In this document: positions 1-11,230 of the stretch, piece after piece
Layout of the letters: every line of letters begins with the position of its first letter
Numbering within the stretch: position 1 is the stretch's first letter
Source: Schistocephalus solidus
Lineage: Eukaryota; Platyhelminthes; Cestoda; Diphyllobothriidea; Diphyllobothriidae
Length of the DNA: 64,000 bases
Reading direction: 5' to 3'
NCBI GenBank assembly: GCA_017591395.1
Contig: WEDG01007335.1
Coordinates: 1-64,000 of the forward strand
The notes under the pieces: model-generated
Databases searched by the model: none
The model's input: the letters and a program-made list of their open reading frames with translations, nothing else
What the model was told of the DNA's origin: nothing
Position numbers and translations under genes: made by a program

Positions 1-865
1 CGCTATTTGAAAGCCTTGTTAACCGATATAGACTGCGTGCACCGTATTTCCGCTTTCGAATGCCCTCAGTCCAACGTTTTAAACAGTAGAGCAAATTTGT
101 CACGCAGGAACTTTCTCTACGGAAACCGTACTGAACCTCAGAAAGCAGATGATTATGTTCTCGGAACAATATTTGTTTTGGCTTTATTGTTTTTCCATAA
201 TTTTGCAGCAAATTAAAGTAAGGCTGACCGGTGTCTAATCGTTTGTGGAAACCCAGCTTCCGCCCTTATTTGGCGGCGTAATCCATGGGAAGTTCCGATT
301 AACTGGTAGACCTCCAGTCTCGAAGGATATTTGGAAAATCGCAAATAGTGGTTTTGCCAAATCCCTGGCGAGCTCAATCAACATCTTGACTAGTTCTTAA
401 TCGGGACTCAGTGACTTAGATTCCGTTTACCATAACAGTTACTTGAAAGCAAAAAACGTGGTAAATTGAGGATTCTCAACTTTTCTACCCACTTCATAGT
501 CATCGGCAGGGTAATCAATTATCGTTTCTTGTTATAACTGACCTGAAAAAATTCGAAAGATGGTCAACCTTTGCTTCGTAGGATCTGTGACCTCGGCGGT
601 CCTCAGTAGTCGGATAGGATTCTTGTTCCGAGTAATCTGCCTTGAGTGAACGTTTCAGGTTCGTAGTGTCACAGTTCAGCAGGTCCACGTCGAAATCACG
701 TTATGCTCCGGACAAACTTTTTCTGTGTTTTGTTGGCATTTAGAGATGCAGGAGTCTCGTCCGTAAATGATTTTTTCCACAATCTCCGCATTTTGTTAAC
801 GTCCATTTTTAGGCCTCCGTTTTGCCATCGCGGCCTGTTGGTCAAACTCTTTCTCGTAAGGTCGC
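1..865 (-). mobile_element. CR1-like non-LTR remnant (RT N-terminal part)
   Basis: On the minus strand, broken frames read as the linker and first RT blocks of a CR1-like element. Around 190-230 the reverse complement encodes TPVSLT, ICCKIMEK, the conserved block found in the better copies at 6350-6400. Around 370-410 a degraded SPD-ELVKMLIELA corresponds to the SPGPD..KLLKELA block. Nearer 860 the linker (TNRPRW followed by basic residues) is readable. Stops and frameshifts are frequent, so no protein can be made. The element runs off the left edge of the window. On the high-coordinate side it abuts a Penelope fragment in the same orientation; the junction near 865 is approximate. Element class is fairly certain; exact subfamily is not. 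Confidence 0.7.
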
Positions 866-869
866 AAGT

Positions 870-1700
870 TTGGTTCCAGATATTTTCAAATTAGGTTTTT
901 TACTCTAATTGACTAAGCTTTCGACGAGACAAGCAGAATTTTGGACCTAGGGATGATGCTTCGAGTAACGTTTAATCGAGTGGCATAGAAGAATGGTTTT
1001 GGACGTACCGATTGGGATCTTTTAGAAAACGTGATTGTGGCTTTATTTCTTGCACTCTTTGAAGAAGTGACGGTGTTTTTACGTCTCCACGTTTTCTTCC
1101 TATGGTTTTAGTATAGCTGCTAAATTCTTGTCTTTCGTCTTCTGTCAGGATATACAGAACGGCAGCGCGTTGACACACGTGACGCTCTAGTTCTTCCATC
1201 TTTATTCGAGTGCTTTCCAGTTGGTTCTCAGCGTATCTCCTCAAGGTTTTCGTGGTGATAACTGTGTGACTACGTCTGAGCGCTCTCCAGTAGTGATTTG
1301 GGTATTCATTTCTTTCAATACAGTCCCCAATAAAATTGGCCAGTATTTTCGCCTCCAAAAGTTTGGTGTAGAAACGTAGGTACCCATTGAGTGCCTTTAA
1401 CACCGTGGGATCTTTGGACTGCTTTAAAGTTGCAAAAATTCCCATTAAACGTTTCAAAAGACGACTTGTTGAGCATACGCGCTGCTTTCGATAGCTTCTC
1501 TGCAGGCCGGTACAGTAATAGGGAAACGTTGGAACGCAGTAGACATTTAAAACATGAAATCGATAATGTTCGTCCATGTGTGTGGGTTATCTGTGTTTGG
1601 TGGAACCGATCTAGGAGAAGGGGGATGACAGAGGTGGCACTGGGGATGCATGCAGTTAAGCGACCGTTGGCAAGCTAAGCGTGGAGCTTGTACGAGGTTC
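870..1700 (-). mobile_element. Penelope-like element, N-terminal fragment
   Basis: An open stretch of 201 codons (1577 down to 972) plus further codons to about 870 resembles the region in front of the RT domain of Penelope-like retroelements. It is Arg/Lys-rich, with a helical segment containing TRIKMEELERHV and a downstream SLGPKFC-type block near 915-940, which in this class precedes the RT core. No RT core follows: the frame runs straight into CR1-like sequence, so the copy is truncated or interrupted. Its orientation is opposite to the Penelope RT fragment starting near 1955, so the two are not one simple element. Identification rests on recalled family resemblance. Confidence 0.6.
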
Positions 1701-1954
1701 TTTTGTGCGCACAAGACCAGCTCCTTCAACCTAATGACAGTCGCTACTGCTGCTGCTAGTAGATGTTGACCCAGTGGCTTGGGGTAGTTTGGTGGGACCT
1801 GATAAATTACACGGAAAGCTTCGCTGGGGTCCGCACTATGCCCGGTGTCAACAAGATGTGCAAGGATGGCGCTTTTTATGCTCTTGACATCCTCTCCTTA
1901 TCATGCCATAGCAAAGTGTTTAGCAGAAAACCTTTAAGCGTGTACAACTTCAGC
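1701..1954. other. unassigned 250-bp linker between opposed Penelope pieces
   Basis: I see no protein domain or structural RNA here. It lies between a minus-strand Penelope N-terminal fragment and a plus-strand Penelope RT fragment, and may be degenerate sequence from either. Confidence 0.4.
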
Positions 1955-3030
1955 TAGCGCCACGTAGCTACCGAGATACCTTCAAATTTATTTAAATTCG
2001 TCAAAGACCTTAACTTAAACGCACGAAGATGCTATCTTTGGATGTCTCATCACTTTTTACAAACGTCCCTGTCACGGAGACAGTCGATTACCTCTGTGAA
2101 TTCCTATTGACCAGTGAGCAAGAAACAGGAATACCGATGTCTTTTTGGGCAAGCTGGAGAAATTTCATTTAAGCGGACAGATAAATAAGCTTAGATACTA
2201 CGGTCGATACGTCGACGACATCTTTGCAATTGTCACAGAAGAAACAAATGCAGACGAGCTCTTATACACTGTAAACCAAGCACATCAGTCGATCAAATTC
2301 ACGATGGAGATGGAAAGAGCAGGTTCACTCCCTTTCTTAGACGCCCTTCTAAGCAGAAGACCTGACGGCAGCATCCAAAGGAGCTTTCATCGAAAGAAAA
2401 CCTGGTCTGGGCAATATATGAACTTTGGCAGTTTCGTACCTCTCCAGCAGAAACGCAATCTAGTCCGTTGCTTAGCGCAAAGGGCCAGAAATTTGCACGG
2501 TGGATAGTATCGAGACGGAGCTTGGGAAGATCAAGAACCTACTACGAAAGAATGGATACCCAGATCGGTTTATTACAAAGCATCTTGTCGCACGACCAGT
2601 GAAACCTGCCAAGGTTACTGTGGAAAAGAAAACTCTATCCCTCAAAGTGCCCTTTCTAGGGGATTCAGCTAGTGAACTCCTGAAAAGACGCCCTAACCAA
2701 GACGTTACGCAAACGTTCCCAGCAGCGAAACTTCAGATAGTGTTCTCAACCAACCCTCTTTTACGATGCGAAGGCAAGGATAGGTTGCCGACTCAGACCA
2801 CCTCCATGTGAATTTACTCATTTACTTGCTCCTGTGGAGCAGGTTATAGTGGTCGCACGAGTCAGCGCTTGTCCAAAAGAATAAAAGAACACATTCTTGC
2901 ATGGCTGAGCAAAAGAGGAAGTCAAGAGCATAAAAAGCACCAGCTCAAACATAATCAAATGAGCTGGAAGAAGTTCCGGTTCCCTATTATAAAAGTAGAC
3001 GGAAATTCTTATATAGCGTGTATTTGATAA
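1955..3030 (+). pseudogene. Penelope-like RT plus GIY-YIG endonuclease fragment (left palindrome arm)
   Basis: Plus-strand frames encode the C-terminal half of a Penelope-like retroelement protein. The RT core begins with MLSLDVSSLFTNVP near 2030, followed by the YVDDI catalytic motif at about 2203-2225, then LPFLDALL and a block rich in Q/K/R around 2410-2480. A spacer of about 100 residues follows (2500-2811), then a GIY-YIG-type endonuclease: IYSFTCSCGAGYSGRT at 2812-2860 and RLSKRIKEH at 2864-2890. Penelope elements pair an RT with this nuclease for target-primed integration. Breaks include a frameshift near 2495 and an in-frame TGA at 2809-2811 just before the nuclease. The inverted-repeat boundary falls inside the RT core at about 2029. 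Confidence 0.85.
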
Positions 3031-4500
3031 CGATAGGAATATTGCATTCAATAATTCAAAACTTGGCAATAATGTATCACCAATGAATCTCAATAAGGAA
3101 ATTCAATAAAACAATCAAGCAAGTAAAAACCACCTCCGAGTTTCCCAGCTAAATAAAATAGCAGAAAAAATGAATTGGCAACATTTCTTGACCGAGATTT
3201 AATTTTTTTACCATGCTAAGAGTGTAGAAAACTGTTCCCATTTTGTAGATATTGCGAAATTTTATAGAAAATCAATGCAGACAATTAGCATACTCAACGT
3301 TTTTGATTCCAGAGACTGCGTTTGTGGATTGCGAGGTATATATTTTGGTAAAACCTTAAAATACTCATCATTTCTTACAATCACAAAGTAACCTTGGCGT
3401 GCGTTCTCTTAAACAAACTAAGGAAATCCTCAGAGTCCGATAAAAATAATTTTAGGCTGTCAAATATTTTTCTGCAAGCTATGTGCCGTTTTAGAATTTT
3501 TGAATATTCATTAAAAGTGGCTTAACATAAAGGTATGGGTAGCCTGACACTTTTCCTGTGTTAAACAGTTTCAAAACATATTTATTAAAAAACATCCAAA
3601 GTCGTATCCTGGGAAAGACGAAATCCTTTGCGAAATGTCTTGTAGAAATGGTGATTAAACTGGCAGATTTTCTTTTTGGTTTAACATTGTGTATATATAA
3701 TATGATATTGTTGAAACCAGATGATTGTTACGACCACTTACAACTGGACAAGAGAGCTCAACACATTGGCGGAGAAATATTCTTAAGAAGTCAAGAAGTC
3801 AGAAGGTATGGCGTTGGTAAAAGCGATAAATAAATTTAAATGAAGCATAGTTATAACTGTATTGGTATTTTATATATACGTATAGTTGTCACTGAGAGTG
3901 ACAGTGTTTTTTAGCAGTAATTATAGAAAAAGCAGTTACACTGGCATAATTAAAATGGATAAGAGCAGTAGTATAGGTAGTATTGATAATTGCCATAAAC
4001 ATTTAAGCAAGATTCATGGTAATTATCATAGTATTGGACATTTGTTAGCACAACTCACAGCAGTATTGGCACGTTAAATAGGAGAGGTGGTTATTATAGT
4101 TATATTCCGAATAATGATGGTAATAGTGGCCTGTTAAGCCATAGGTTTTAGTAATATTAGTCCATTTTGTACCAGAAGCATTCGTCATCTACCCAGCTGA
4201 ATGACATACGTTTACTGTCGTCAACGAAATCCAACGGTTTAATTAGTGTTTAATCATTTCAAGATGCTACATACATTAAGGCAACCCCTCATTTTCGTAA
4301 TACCTCCCGTGTTTTTGCATTTTGACCTTGGTTGCTTTGAACATCTTTAAATGACTTGCATCTCCTGCAATGTCTTTTATTTTGCCCAGTTAATCTTATT
4401 CAGCTTAGAAGCCTATACCAGCTTTAAAAACAGTACAGTGTAGCACAATCGGTTTCTTCGCCAAAATAATTGACAAAAAGCTTGACAACGAAATTTTTGT
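3031..4500. other. AT-rich non-coding segment of the left arm
   Basis: There is no protein of recognisable family in this 1.5-kb stretch. The short open frames at 3558-3833 and 3886-4077 lack any motif, and codon content looks like background. The segment recurs inverted at 16835-18240, with small differences in most places. It contains a degenerate GTA/TAT-rich tract described separately. Confidence 0.6.
3880..4140. repeat. degenerate GTA/TTAT-rich simple-sequence tract
   Basis: Irregularly repeated AGTA, GGTA and TTAT words give a low-complexity tract. Its inverted counterpart at about 17160-17440 matches less well than flanking sequence, as expected for slippage-prone DNA. Confidence 0.5.
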
Positions 4501-4503
4501 TTA

Positions 4504-4865
4504 CAGGAGGCAGACTTCAATACTAAATCAGAAATAAATTCAGACATGTATGTCATTACGGAATATTTTACGGAAGCACTGATATCGGAAATTCAAAAGA
4601 AGGGCTTGCATCTTATGAAAGTTACTAGCACTTTAAAAAACTTTTAGATCTTGTCAGAGGATTCACAGAACATTCACCGGGTGTATTCTCGAGGAAATGT
4701 TTGCTTACAGGAGGCAGACTTCGATATTGATGAATAATAAATTTAGACATGTATGACATTACGGAATATTTCACAAAACACAGTTATTGGAAATTCAAAA
4801 GAAGGGCTTGAATCTCATGAAAGGTACCAGCAATTTTGAATGAGCTTCTGACAGAGGATTCACAT
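4504..4865. repeat. tandem duplication, period ~204 bp, two units (left arm)
   Basis: The word ACAGGAGGCAGACTTC occurs at about 4504 and again at about 4708. After each, the same series of words follows: ATTCAGACATGTATG or ATTTAGACATGTATG, CATTACGGAATATTT, AAATTCAAAAGAAGGGCTTG, and AGAGGATTCACA. The two units differ at many positions, so the duplication is older than the inverted repeat. The pair is present in inverted form at about 16470-16830. Confidence 0.8.
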
Positions 4866-4867
4866 AG

Positions 4868-5148
4868 AAGTTTACCGTGTTATAATCGATTTAGGTTTAA
4901 GCTGTTTGAACATGAAGTTTAAATCTCCTATCATGCCATGCTAAGCATTTACCAATAAATGCACATCGGAGAATAATGGCATGCACATGGAGACAAAGAA
5001 GTTTTTAAATAAACGTTTAAGAACTGAATTACGGCATACGTCTAGAATATGCATGTTTCTCGTCCTATCAGTTTTCGCAGACAATTAAATGAAAGCATAG
5101 TCATCGCTAACAGAACATATCCAAATATACAAATCACTCAGACGGGGT
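4868..5148. repeat. direct repeat copy 1 flanking the left-arm CR1 element
   Basis: This copy starts near TTTACCGTGTTATAATC and ends at CAAATCACTCAG immediately before the CR1 sequence. It aligns along its whole length with 7893-8165 on the other side of the element (shared words include CCATGCTAAGCATTTACCAA and GTCATCGCTAA). By eye the copies are roughly 80% identical, too long and too diverged for a target-site duplication, so they are probably two units of an older local repeat. Confidence 0.75.
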
Positions 5149-7892
5149 CTCAAGAACTTCAGATCCTAACGGTCTACCGACCACCAAGAAACGATCCGCA
5201 GTCAGACTGATAGATGATTTAGAATCGTTTGCTATTCGATCCGAAGTTATGATTATGGGCTACTTTAACGCTCTGAATATCGATTGGAATCAGAGCTTGG
5301 CATCAGGCTCGAATTTAAACTTCGATCGCCGCCTCCTAGAAGCTATACACAAACGCTTCTTAACTTAACACGTCCTGTCTCCGACCAGAATACGCGAGGG
5401 GCAACAAGCTAATTGTTTGAACCTTGTATTGACAAAGATGCTTGACAGCGTAGATGTTGTGAACTGTCTATCCCCACTGGGCAAAAGTAATCACGTAGTC
5501 CTACAATGGAAATATTCACTCTTCTCTGTCCCCGATCGAAGCATCACAGTCAAACGCAACCTATAACGTGATGACTTTACCCAAATGGAAATTGATGTGC
5601 GCCATTTAGATTGGAATGAAACATTCAACGGATGTATTCTCGAGGAGTGGTTGCAATTTAAGGCCGTATAACAAGGACTTATCACCAACTACTGTCCTAA
5701 TTTGAAAAAAAAGATCACCAACAGGCCTCAGTGGCTAACGAACACACTGAAGAGGGAAGTAAACCGCAAGCGAAAGCTGTGGCAAACTAATCTCAGGGAA
5801 TTGACCAACGAATCGCTGACGAAGTACAAGACGCAGAGGAACAGGGTAAAAGGCCTGGTTTATAAAGCCCGCCAAAGTTTTGAGAGTAACTTGATAAACC
5901 CTGCAGCAGAAAACCCGAAGCTCTTCTACAACTACATTAGGCAGTGCACTCGAAAAAAGACCCCATCCTTTGTTAAAAACGGATGAAGGTGTCGAACTTT
6001 GCAAGGACGACGAAAAGGCTGAGCATCTATCTGAGTTCTTTCAGTCGGTTTTTACGAGAGAAGCCAATATAACCGCTGACAACTATAGTGCGGAAGAGAT
6101 CCCGACAATTGACTCAGTGGTCATAACAGAACCTATGGTTCTGCAGGAACTACTGAAGCTGGACGAAACCAAATCGCCAGGTCCTGATGTAATACCGGCA
6201 AAGTTGTTGAAGGAGTTGGCCGTAGAGTTGGCAGAACCCTTGTGTCTACTCTTCCAAGCCTCCCTCGCTGCAGGCAGATTGCCACCCGATTGGAAGACCG
6301 CGTGGATTTCCCCGATACATAAAAGTGGAAGCCGGGCTTCCGCAAATAACAACAGGCCGGTAAGTCTAACCTCCATATGTTGCAAGATTATGGAGCGAAT
6401 CATCAAACGTGAACTGATGCAGTTTCTGGAGCGGCATCATCTTCTCTCTGAAGTGCAGCACGGATTGCGCAGAGGAAGGTCCTGTTTAACTAATTTGCTC
6501 TACTGTCTGGAACGATGAACCCGAGCGGTCGATGAAGGAAATGTAGTGCACGCAGTGTACATAGACTTCAAGAAGGCCTTTGATCGTGTGCCTCACCAAC
6601 GTCTCCTATACAAACTCAACCGTATTGGGGTAAGGGCAAGCTTTTGAAGTGGATCGAAAACTTCTTGATTGGGCGATCTCAGATTGTTCGTCTTGGCGAT
6701 CAACAATCGGCGGAGGTGGCGGTTGAGAGTGGGGTTCCTCAGGGCTCCGTCCTTGGCCCTATCCTCTTCCTTATATACATTAATGACTGCGTAACTGGCT
6801 TGGAATGTGACACCGCCATGTTTGCTGACGATATAAAGCTTTGGAAGGTCATCCACAACGCAGCTGATGAAGAAAATCTACAGGCGAACTTGCATCGACT
6901 CGAGGAATGGTCGCACAACTGGCTCCCCCAATTCAATGCTACCAAGTGCAATATTATGCGATTCGGCAGAACCAGCTCTGGGCACCAGAGAATTTACTAT
7001 CTGGACGACACACCGCTACCAGAGGTAGATGCTCAGAAAGATCTAGAAGTATGGATCACGCCCAAACTGAAGCCATCGTTCCATTGCTCAAAAGTAGCAA
7101 AATCTGCCATGTCAAGCTTGTATCTAATTAAGCGAGAGTTTGCAAAGTACGACAAAGAGTGCTTTAATAAGGTCTTCGGGATGTTCGTGCGACCACAATT
7201 GGAATTTGCCATACAAGCCTGGAGACCGTGGTTTGTCAAAGACCACAACACCCTTGAGAAGGTCCAAAGACGTGCAACCAAGCTTGTTCAAGTTCAAAGC
7301 TGCCTGCCTTACGAGACACGATTGTATAATCTTGATCTGTTACCTTTGGACTATAGACAGCTACGCGGCGACCTCATACAAGCCTTTCGAATGCTGCGGC
7401 TTCAGGATTGTTGCCTTGCTTCTGGCGACTTCTTTGAGCTGGCCACTACCACTACTTTGCGAGGACATCCCATTAAACTACGTGTGACAGGTGCAAGACT
7501 CGACACAAGAAGGTTCTTCTTCTCCAACAGAGTGATTAAGGCCTGGAATGCTTTGCCGGCCGACAAAATAATGTCCCCATCCGTTGACACTTTTAAGCGG
7601 AAGTTTGACCAGTACAGCCATAAGTACCACCACGACATCCGAACCTAACACATTTCCTGAAACATATTCCCACCCACAAATATCGCGTCATATCACACTC
7701 TACTCCCTATTTTTGAGTAACATTATTTTATAATTGTCTGTCCGATGCCCTGCAGTTTGTCGGGGAGATAACCCTTTGACCAACGTCCATTATATGTCAG
7801 CCTTTTTTAATTTGCAGTGTGATTGACATCAATAGGGAGCTCAAAGGCTTCGCTTATATTTCCCTTAATAAAACTGAACTGAAATAGTAGTT
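5149..7892 (+). mobile_element. CR1-like non-LTR retrotransposon, family A (left arm)
   Basis: This element is truncated at its 5' end inside the endonuclease domain and otherwise runs to its own 3' end. The first readable codons are VYRPP near 5173-5190, followed by MIMGYFNALNIDW at 5251-5289, where the usual GDFN aspartate is replaced by Tyr, then a CLNLVLT block near 5420. The RT domain follows. The 3' untranslated part (7649-7892) ends in TTAATAAAACTGAACTGAAA, a short repeat tail of the kind CR1 elements use instead of poly(A). Frames are interrupted at several places, so the copy is dead. An inverted twin lies at 13427-16180. Confidence 0.88.
5702..7648 (+). pseudogene. CR1-like reverse transcriptase, family A (broken)
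   Basis: Three consecutive open segments carry the RT: 5702-5986 (basic linker), 5970-6518 (SPGPDVIPAKLLKELA; PVSLTSICCKIMERI) and 6644-7648 (334 codons). Between them, 6559-6597 encodes YIDFKKAFDRVPH with the first catalytic Asp. Then come [20 protein letters not shown] near 6729-6788 and FADDIKLW with the catalytic Asp pair at 6820-6845. The C-terminal CR1 domain follows ([37 protein letters not shown]) and ends at 7648. Breaks: a stop at 6516-6518 and a frameshift near 6636. All catalytic motifs survive, so decay is recent relative to other copies here. Confidence 0.9.
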
Positions 7893-8165
7893 TTCCGTTT
7901 TATAATCAATGTAGGTTTTTCGCTATTTGAACATTTATTGTAAACCTCCTATCATTCCATGCTAAGCATTTACCAATGACTGCAAATGGAAGAATAATGG
8001 CAGGCATATGGAGACTAAGAAGTCTTTTTCTAGACGTTTACAATTTGTATCACGGCCTTCGTCTAGAATATTTATGTTTATTATCCTCTCAGTTTTGGCA
8101 GACAATTGGATGAAGCAAAGTCATCGCTAATAAAAAATATCCAAATATATTAATCACTCAGTTTG
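7893..8165. repeat. direct repeat copy 2 flanking the left-arm CR1 element
   Basis: Second copy of the sequence at 4868-5148. It begins directly after the CR1 tail and ends at ATTAATCACTCAG, the same word that precedes the CR1 5' junction on the other side. Confidence 0.75.
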
Positions 8166-8308
8166 AAACGTTTTACATCTGAAAGAACAATTAATCACAT
8201 GAAGTGGTCCTTATGCATATGGTTTAAAGTTTATTTGAGAAGGTGAAAGACGTTTCAAAAATCATCGGCAATTTCATTTTCTAAGTGATGATCTCTTCAC
8301 CGTTTAAA

Positions 8309-8485
8309 CGTCAGTGACTGGGACTCTATTTGATATGGTTTTTATTGAACGTGAACTTGCGCTGCGTAAAACGCACTTTATACTCCCGTACCTCTGCTCC
8401 GTGTCAGGATAGAGCAAGCAAATCAGAGCTGAGATCGGGAGCAAGTGACGATCTGGACGTGAGTCTGCGCCTAGGCGGTCTGACA
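8309..8485 (-). repeat. probable solo LTR, 177 bp (left arm)
   Basis: Read on the minus strand this begins TGTCAG and ends CTGACG, a near-perfect terminal inverted repeat with the TG..CA logic of LTRs (last base changed). Inside are GTATAAAG, a TATA-like box, and about 50 bp later AATAAAA, a polyadenylation signal, in the order expected of a retrovirus-like LTR. It is notably more GC-rich than its surroundings. No gag or pol lies beside it, so it would be a solo LTR. No convincing target-site duplication was seen. The same unit is at 12830-13006 in the other arm. Confidence 0.5.
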
Positions 8486-8581
8486 CCCCTCCGCACCATA
8501 TGTGGCATATTTACGGGTAACGCCTGTAATGCTTTGATTTTACCCCCATTATTGTCTAGTAATCTTCCAACTTGTCTGTTT

Positions 8582-8965
8582 TAGAGCCACATACAGTATG
8601 TGACCTATGTCAAGAAAAGCGCCAGAATTTTTGAATGTATTATAATCAGTCAAAATCCGGCACACCTGTGGAATATTAGTCTCTGAGAGTACGTGCGGCA
8701 GAATTTGTGACCCATAAATTTAAATGGAATTTTCAATTGAAATTGCATAACAACCATTTTTTGTATAATCAAATAACTTTTCTTTCAAAAAAATCTTTTT
8801 TGGTATAAGTGATATTGGATAACAATAAATGAGAGATCGTTTTTACAATAAAAGGGAATACTTACCCACTGTCATGATTTTTCAGGCGACTGTAAATAAA
8901 TTTATATTTCATGTTATGTGTTAATCGAAACCTTAAAAATAAGTTATAAATCAGATGAATTTATT
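8582..8965. repeat. AT-rich repeat unit, copy 1
   Basis: A unit of about 380 bp starting near AGAGCCACATACAG and containing GCAGAATTTGTGACCCATAA, TTGTATAATCAAATAACTTT and TTACCCACTGTCATGATTTT. Further copies: a diverged one at 9995-10465 and a close partial one at 10466-10745, both direct, plus the inverted-arm copy at about 12345-12727. Confidence 0.75.
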
Positions 8966-9733
8966 TAATTGGTGCGTGTTAAGATATGCTTTCGGATGCA
9001 ATTGGACGTTTAGTCATATTTTTTCTTCAAAAATACACGAAAGTCCTCAAAAACTTTTGATAATTAAGTTGTCTAAGAGTAATCCAAAGACTTTCTAAAA
9101 TAACGTACTTAATTAAAGTGCTCTTTTTGTAGATAGTAAGCTGACAAACATAACTACATTGTATATTTTTCCAAGGTCAAGTCAAGGTCCAAATGTGGAA
9201 TCCCCTTAAAATTATCTATGAATACCCCGAAGCTTCCACAACGCACTAAAAGCCTGGGCTTGAAAAGTTCCCAATTGAGGACTTAAGTGAGACTGTGCCA
9301 TGGTGTCAGATGAACTGGCCTTTAACAATCTCGTCCTACAATAATAAGGTCAGCAGCACTCGACCCTAGCACCGTTTGAGACTCATTCAAAGACGATTCT
9401 TCATAATTTCCATCCTTTAGTTGTCGGCTATTCATTTGGCATCTTCCGGTATTTGTCGGATTATGCCCAACTTTTTTCATGGAGGACATTGTTTTGCTGA
9501 AAATATCGGAATCACACTTCCAAAATAAAGCGTACCTCTCTCTTAATTGTAACTAAAAATCAGAACTTAATCAAAAGTTGTGCAAAGACCAAGCATCAGT
9601 TTCATTGTTAAACTGGTTCAAAAATGAAAAAGAACAAAGCCTTAGCGAAGAAAATACTGCGAAGGTTTAACAAATACTGTGCCTTTATAAAAAGTAATTT
9701 ACGAAGTGTCTGCTCGCAATAAAAGAATTCACA
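8966..9733. other. non-coding inner part of the left arm
   Basis: No gene or element is recognised. The sequence is repeated almost without change in inverted form at about 11576-12344. A short CT tract near 9536 is longer in the other arm. Confidence 0.5.
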
Positions 9734-10105
9734 TTGCACGTGTTCCGCCAAATATTACTTAATCTTATGTCCCAATTTCATTTTAAATGTACAACTCATG
9801 GCAAAATTGATACTCCAAGATTTCGAGAATGGTCTAACGTTTGCCCTTACCATTTCAATTTCTCGTCTTCCTCTATGATTACCTGCAGAAAAGATTTTCT
9901 AAACATCGTTTGCGTACGGCGTGAGACAGCCACTTATAGGCAAAACAAACTATATTTACGTCCTTTTACTACTGGTTTTTGCCACACAAATTCCTTCAAA
10001 GAGAGCCCCACAAAGTGTGTGCCCTTTGTCAAAAAAAGTGCCAAAATTTTCGAAAGTATGATACTCAGTCGAAATCTGGCACGCCTGCAGTTACTTTATC
10101 TTTGA
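9734..10105 (+). other. open frame of unknown nature crossing the arm/spacer edge
   Basis: A 123-codon open frame. Its first ~80 codons lie in the palindrome arm and are identical at protein level to those of the frame at 11231-11575 (minus). The remainder lies in the spacer. I recognise no domain; Cys, His and aromatic residues are scattered. The identity follows from the recent duplication and is not evidence of selection. It may be chance or a worn piece of a mobile-element protein. Confidence 0.2.
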
Positions 10106-10465
10106 AATAATAATGAACAGAGGTTATGTGAATTAAAACTATAAAGAAAACAGCCAAGGTATTATTTATCCGTTAAGAAATATCAACCTTATTCAAGAAA
10201 GCATCATATTATAAAAAATGCTTAATCGCAGTATTTTTGACCCATAAATTAAAAAAGAATTTTCCATTAAAATTGCATAACAACTAATTTTTGTATAATC
10301 AAAGAACTTTATTTTCAAAAAATCTTTTTTAGTATTTTTGATATTGGGTAACATTTAGTAAGAGATCGTCCTTACAATTCTGGGGAATACTTTCCCACTT
10401 TCATTATTTTCAAACGACTGGAAATAAATTTATATTTTATTCTATGTGTTAATCAAAACCTAAAA
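9995..10465. repeat. AT-rich repeat unit, diverged direct copy 2
   Basis: Aligns with 8582-8965. Shared words include GACCCATAAATT, TTGCATAACAAC and GAAATAAATTTATATTT. It is the most diverged of the copies. Confidence 0.65.
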
Positions 10466-10745
10466 AATCGCAGAATTTGTGACCCATAAATTTAAATGGA
10501 ATTTTCAATTGAAATTGCATAACAACCATTTTTTGTATAATCAAATAACTTTTCTTTCAAAAAAATCTTTTTTGGTATAAGTGATATTGGATAACAATAA
10601 GTGAGAGATCTTTTTACAATAATAGGGAATACTTACCCACTGTCATGATTTTCAGGCGACTGTAAATAAATTTATATTTCATGTTATGTGTTAATCAAAA
10701 CCTTAAAAATAAGTTATAAATCAGATGAATTTATTAAATTAGTGA
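10466..10745. repeat. AT-rich repeat unit, close direct copy 3 (partial)
   Basis: Very close to 8697-8965, with only scattered single-base changes. It lacks the first ~115 bp of the unit. It directly follows copy 2, giving a short tandem array in the spacer. Confidence 0.75.
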
Positions 10746-11230
10746 ATTTTCCGTTAGGCTTTCTAATGCACGGAAATACATGTTTACGTGAATTAACTAG
10801 GCTATTTTACATAATTCATTCAAATTTAATGCAGCCATCAAACAAAGTTTGTACTTCCTGTGTGTTATTAGTACCTCAATTTATGACTGTCAGACTGCCA
10901 TTTTTAAAAATGTCGTAGTAACACTGAGTAATAAGAATAATTTTTCTGCGCATATTCTTCTTGCAGAAGATTTCCGAACTCGTGAAATGTAAGCATTGAA
11001 TTTTGAATTGGTAACATAAAATACATTTGTCGTCGTTTATTTTGTTTTTTTGCGGCACAGAATGATCGTTGCTTGTGCAGATTTTATTTCAGGGAAAACA
11101 GACAGGTCGGTTTGTGATATCAAGCCTACGAATCGATTAGAAATATCGTGCGAGTTTTTCTACAAATCAATACTAATAGAAGACGACATATTCCTACAGA
11201 GAGTCGCGACGTTTTTTGGTTCCACAATAC

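Larger units (their letters stand above)
2029..9985. repeat. left arm of an ~8-kb inverted repeat
   Basis: The reverse complement of this block is found at 11322-19322. Matching landmarks checked by eye: 2030-2130 with 19230-19322 (Penelope RT); 2818-3090 with 18240-18490; 3480-3580 with 17745-17840; 5140-5200 with 16130-16190; 7660-7890 with 13427-13670 (no difference seen); 8330-8600 with 12715-12985; 9734-9980 with 11328-11575. Order is preserved throughout, so the two arms come from one duplication event. Long stretches look almost identical, while others (3900-4140) are clearly more diverged. Confidence 0.93.

Noticed and set aside
8330..8584. 84-codon open frame conserved in both palindrome arms (also 12731-12985) as a possible gene
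   Set aside because: It overlaps the probable 177-bp LTR, has no domain, and its conservation follows from the duplication.
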